From Streptacidiphilus albus JL83 (lineage in GTDB: Bacteria > Actinomycetota > Actinomycetes > Streptomycetales > Streptomycetaceae), in assembly GCF_000744705.1 (NCBI RefSeq), contig NZ_JQML01000001.1:2986017-3050016 (forward strand): 64,000 nt of DNA. Direction: 5' to 3'. Position 1 is the first letter of the stretch. Each line of letters opens with the position of its first letter. The position numbers were made by a program, and so were the translations under genes. The notes beneath the pieces are model-generated. The model did not search any database, was not told the origin of the DNA, and worked only from the letters and a program-made list of their open reading frames with translations. Positions 62,357 to 64,000 of this stretch are shown piece after piece.

Positions 62357-62860
62357 GTGAGCGGGATACTGCTGTACGTGATCGCCACCGAGCGCCTGCG
62401 GCTGCATCCCGCCTCCCCCGACGACGCCCGGCAGCTGGCCTACGGGCTGGACGCCGGCTGGATCTGGCTCGGCGGCGGACCCGGCCAGGGCACCCGTGAC
62501 CTGGCCGGGATCGTCGAGCGCGCGGCCGAGGTCGGCTGGCACCGTCCGCCCTGGGGCCTCTACGTGACCGTCCGCGCCGCCGACGGGGTCGCCGTCGGCG
62601 GCGCGGGGTACCACGGACCGCCGGACCTCCACGGCACCGTGGAGATCGGGTACGAACTGGCCCCGGAGGCCCGAGGGCTCGGCTACGCGACCGAGGTCGC
62701 CCGCGCGCTGGTCGCCTTCGCCTTCACCGATCCGGCCGTCGGCACCGTCACCGCGTCGACCTACCCGGACAACCAGGCCTCCCAGCGCGTCCTGCTCCGT
62801 ACCGGGTTCAACCGCGAGCCGGACCTGGACGGGTTGCTGCGATATCGACTCGACAGGTGA
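62357..62860 (+). CDS. GNAT-family N-acetyltransferase
   Basis: A 167-residue RimJ/RimL-type acetyltransferase: IATERLRLHPASPDDARQLA, VAVGGAGYHGPPDLHGTVEI, YELAPEARGLGYATEVARAL (acetyl-CoA pyrophosphate loop, RGLGYA) and NQASQRVLLRTGFNREPDLD. No good ribosome site precedes GTG 62357, and GTG 62378 is an alternative. Substrate unknown. Confidence 0.85.
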   Translation: MSGILLYVIATERLRLHPASPDDARQLAYGLDAGWIWLGGGPGQGTRDLAGIVERAAEVGWHRPPWGLYVTVRAADGVAVGGAGYHGPPDLHGTVEIGYELAPEARGLGYATEVARALVAFAFTDPAVGTVTASTYPDNQASQRVLLRTGFNREPDLDGLLRYRLDR

Positions 62861-62890
62861 GGGGGCCGCTTGCGTAGGCTGGGGGACGCA

Positions 62891-64000
62891 ATGGGTACCC
62901 CGCAGAGCTCCACCGCCGCAGACCAGTCCGCCGCAGCCGCCTCCGCCCCGCCGCCGTCCACCGACGGCTCCTCGGCGTCCGGCGCTGCCGCGCAGAACAG
63001 TCGCCCCCGCCGCAGCCGTCCCCGTCCCGCGCGCGCGGGCGAGCACGGCCGCGAGCGCGCTGCGGGCGAGCACCCGCCCGCGTCCGCGTCCGACCCCGCC
63101 GCCGACCCCGGCGAACGCGCGGCCGGCGAACGCGCGGCCGGCGAACGCGCGGCCGGCGAACGGGCACCGGGCGAACGCGCGCGCGGCGACCGTCCTCCGC
63201 GCCGACGTGGTCCGCGCCGCCAGAACGCCGCCGCGGCCGCTCCGACGGGCGCCGAGGACGGCACCGCCGGACCGGCCCTCGACGCACCCGCGGCCGACAG
63301 CGCGACCGCGACCAACACCGCGACCGACAACGTCACCACCGCTGCGACGCCTACCGCGACCGTCGCCGAGCTCGCGGCCCGGCTGCCCGCGCTGACCCTC
63401 CGCGACGAGGAGCGGCTCGGCCGTCGGCTGGAGGGGCTGCGCAAGGTCCGCGAACCCGAGAAGCGCGAGCGCCAGCTGGCCGGGGTGGCCGGCGAGATCG
63501 AGTCGGCGGAGCTGCGCCTGGCCAACCGTCGGGCCTCGATCCCGACCCCGACCTACCCCGAGTCGCTGCCGGTCAGCGCCCGGCGCGAGGACATCCTCGA
63601 CGCCATCCGGGACCACCAGGTCGTGATCATCGCCGGTGAGACCGGCTCCGGGAAGACCACCCAGATCCCGAAGATCTGCCTGGAACTCGGGCGCGGGGTG
63701 CGCGGCCTGATCGGCCACACCCAGCCGCGCCGGATCGCCGCCCGCACGGTCGCCGAGCGCGTCGCCGAGGAGTTGGGCACCGAGCTGGGCTCGACCGTCG
63801 GCTGGAAGGTCCGCTTCACCGACCAGGTCGGCCCGGAGACCGCCGTCAAGGTGATGACCGACGGCATCCTGCTCGCCGAGATCCAGAACGACCGGCTGCT
63901 GCGCCAGTACGACACCCTGATCATCGACGAGGCGCACGAGCGCAGCCTCAACATCGACTTCATCCTCGGCTACCTCAAGCAGCTGCTGCCCAAGCGTCCC
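62891..64000 (+). CDS. hrpA: HrpA-type ATP-dependent RNA helicase, 5' part
   Basis: Open to the right edge with 370 codons visible. ATG 62891 follows GGGGG. The first 160 residues are a low-complexity Ala/Pro/Arg-rich extension with a run of GERAA-type pentapeptides, not seen in E. coli HrpA. The DEAH/RHA core follows: [20 protein letters not shown], Walker [40 protein letters not shown] (motif Ia), [14 protein letters not shown] (Ib) and [20 protein letters not shown] (II). Motifs III-VI lie outside the window. Confidence 0.92.
   Translation, partial: MGTPQSSTAADQSAAAASAPPPSTDGSSASGAAAQNSRPRRSRPRPARAGEHGRERAAGEHPPASASDPAADPGERAAGERAAGERAAGERAPGERARGDRPPRRRGPRRQNAAAAAPTGAEDGTAGPALDAPAADSATATNTATDNVTTAATPTATVAELAARLPALTLRDEERLGRRLEGLRKVREPEKRERQLAGVAGEIESAELRLANRRASIPTPTYPESLPVSARREDILDAIRDHQVVIIAGETGSGKTTQIPKICLELGRGVRGLIGHTQPRRIAARTVAERVAEELGTELGSTVGWKVRFTDQVGPETAVKVMTDGILLAEIQNDRLLRQYDTLIIDEAHERSLNIDFILGYLKQLLPKRP
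63110..63184 (+). repeat. 15-base tandem repeat inside hrpA
   Basis: Five in-frame units of GGCGAACGCGCGGCC (the last two diverged) encode GERAA pentapeptides in the disordered N-terminal extension. Being a multiple of three, copy-number change would not break the gene. Confidence 0.85.

Noticed and set aside
60815..63937. 1040-codon minus-strand frame at the right end
   Set aside because: It runs antisense to four recognisable genes and is low-complexity throughout.

Overview
The window is high-GC actinobacterial DNA with strong third-position G/C bias and many GTG/TTG starts. IS families, Tat and lipoprotein exports, an RHS toxin and LacI/ABC sugar modules all point to Streptomycetaceae (Streptomyces, Kitasatospora or Streptacidiphilus). 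It splits into a defence island, a nested mobile-element scar, an RHS toxin locus, and more ordinary chromosome.

1-1.6 kb: 3' part of an HExxH peptide hydroxylase gene, then debris (serine recombinase tail, ISAs1 transposase tail, orphan AbrB-type antitoxin). 1.65-7.9 kb: restriction-modification genes. These are a Vsr-like nuclease, an NgoMIV-like and a NaeI-like endonuclease ending tail to tail, an unknown gene, two C5-cytosine methyltransferases and a 61-codon gene. 8.7-20.7 kb: one tightly coupled operon encoding a sacsin-type HATPase fused to an SF2 helicase, a UvrD-like helicase, a DrmA-like helicase, a DrmB-like DUF1998 protein, and a truncated McrB-N/DUF3578-like gene. 20.75-23.1 kb: a second NaeI-like endonuclease and a full-length DUF3578+DUF3883 (NOV) protein on the other strand. 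DrmA and DrmB are DISARM core proteins. The island looks like a DISARM-related system in which the usual PLD nuclease DrmC is absent and NaeI/NgoMIV-type enzymes, C5 methylases and a NOV-domain nuclease surround the helicase core.

23.5-32.2 kb: a mobile-element pile-up. A 3'-truncated IS4 transposase abuts a complete IS3 element and a WD40 fragment. A second IS3 follows, whose orfB is split by an IS1182 element (7-bp target duplication) and whose orfA is split by a 1.86-kb group II intron. An IS1380 tail lies beyond. At 32.6 kb there is a 40-nt 3' fragment of a tRNA-Pro(UGG) gene, an integration-site scar. 32.6-45 kb: an RHS toxin with its immunity gene, divergent from a large secreted LamG/lectin-type protein. 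45.3-46.4 kb: an IS630 element in a TA site.

46.4-64 kb: chromosome-like genes. These are a secreted glutamic (G1) peptidase and a LacI-regulated galactoside-type cluster: lipoprotein binding protein, ThuA-like protein, Gfo/Idh/MocA oxidoreductase, GH95-like enzyme, two permeases, GH36 alpha-galactosidase and Zn-alcohol dehydrogenase. The cluster has no ATPase, so a shared MsiK-type ATPase is presumed. An ArsR/quinone-oxidoreductase divergent pair, a GNAT acetyltransferase and the 5' part of an HrpA-type RNA helicase follow. Two genes (NaeI-like copy 1 and the alcohol dehydrogenase) read as frameshifted at G-runs, and each is restored to family length by one added base.

Family calls rest on motif reading and recall of homologues; no database search was run.
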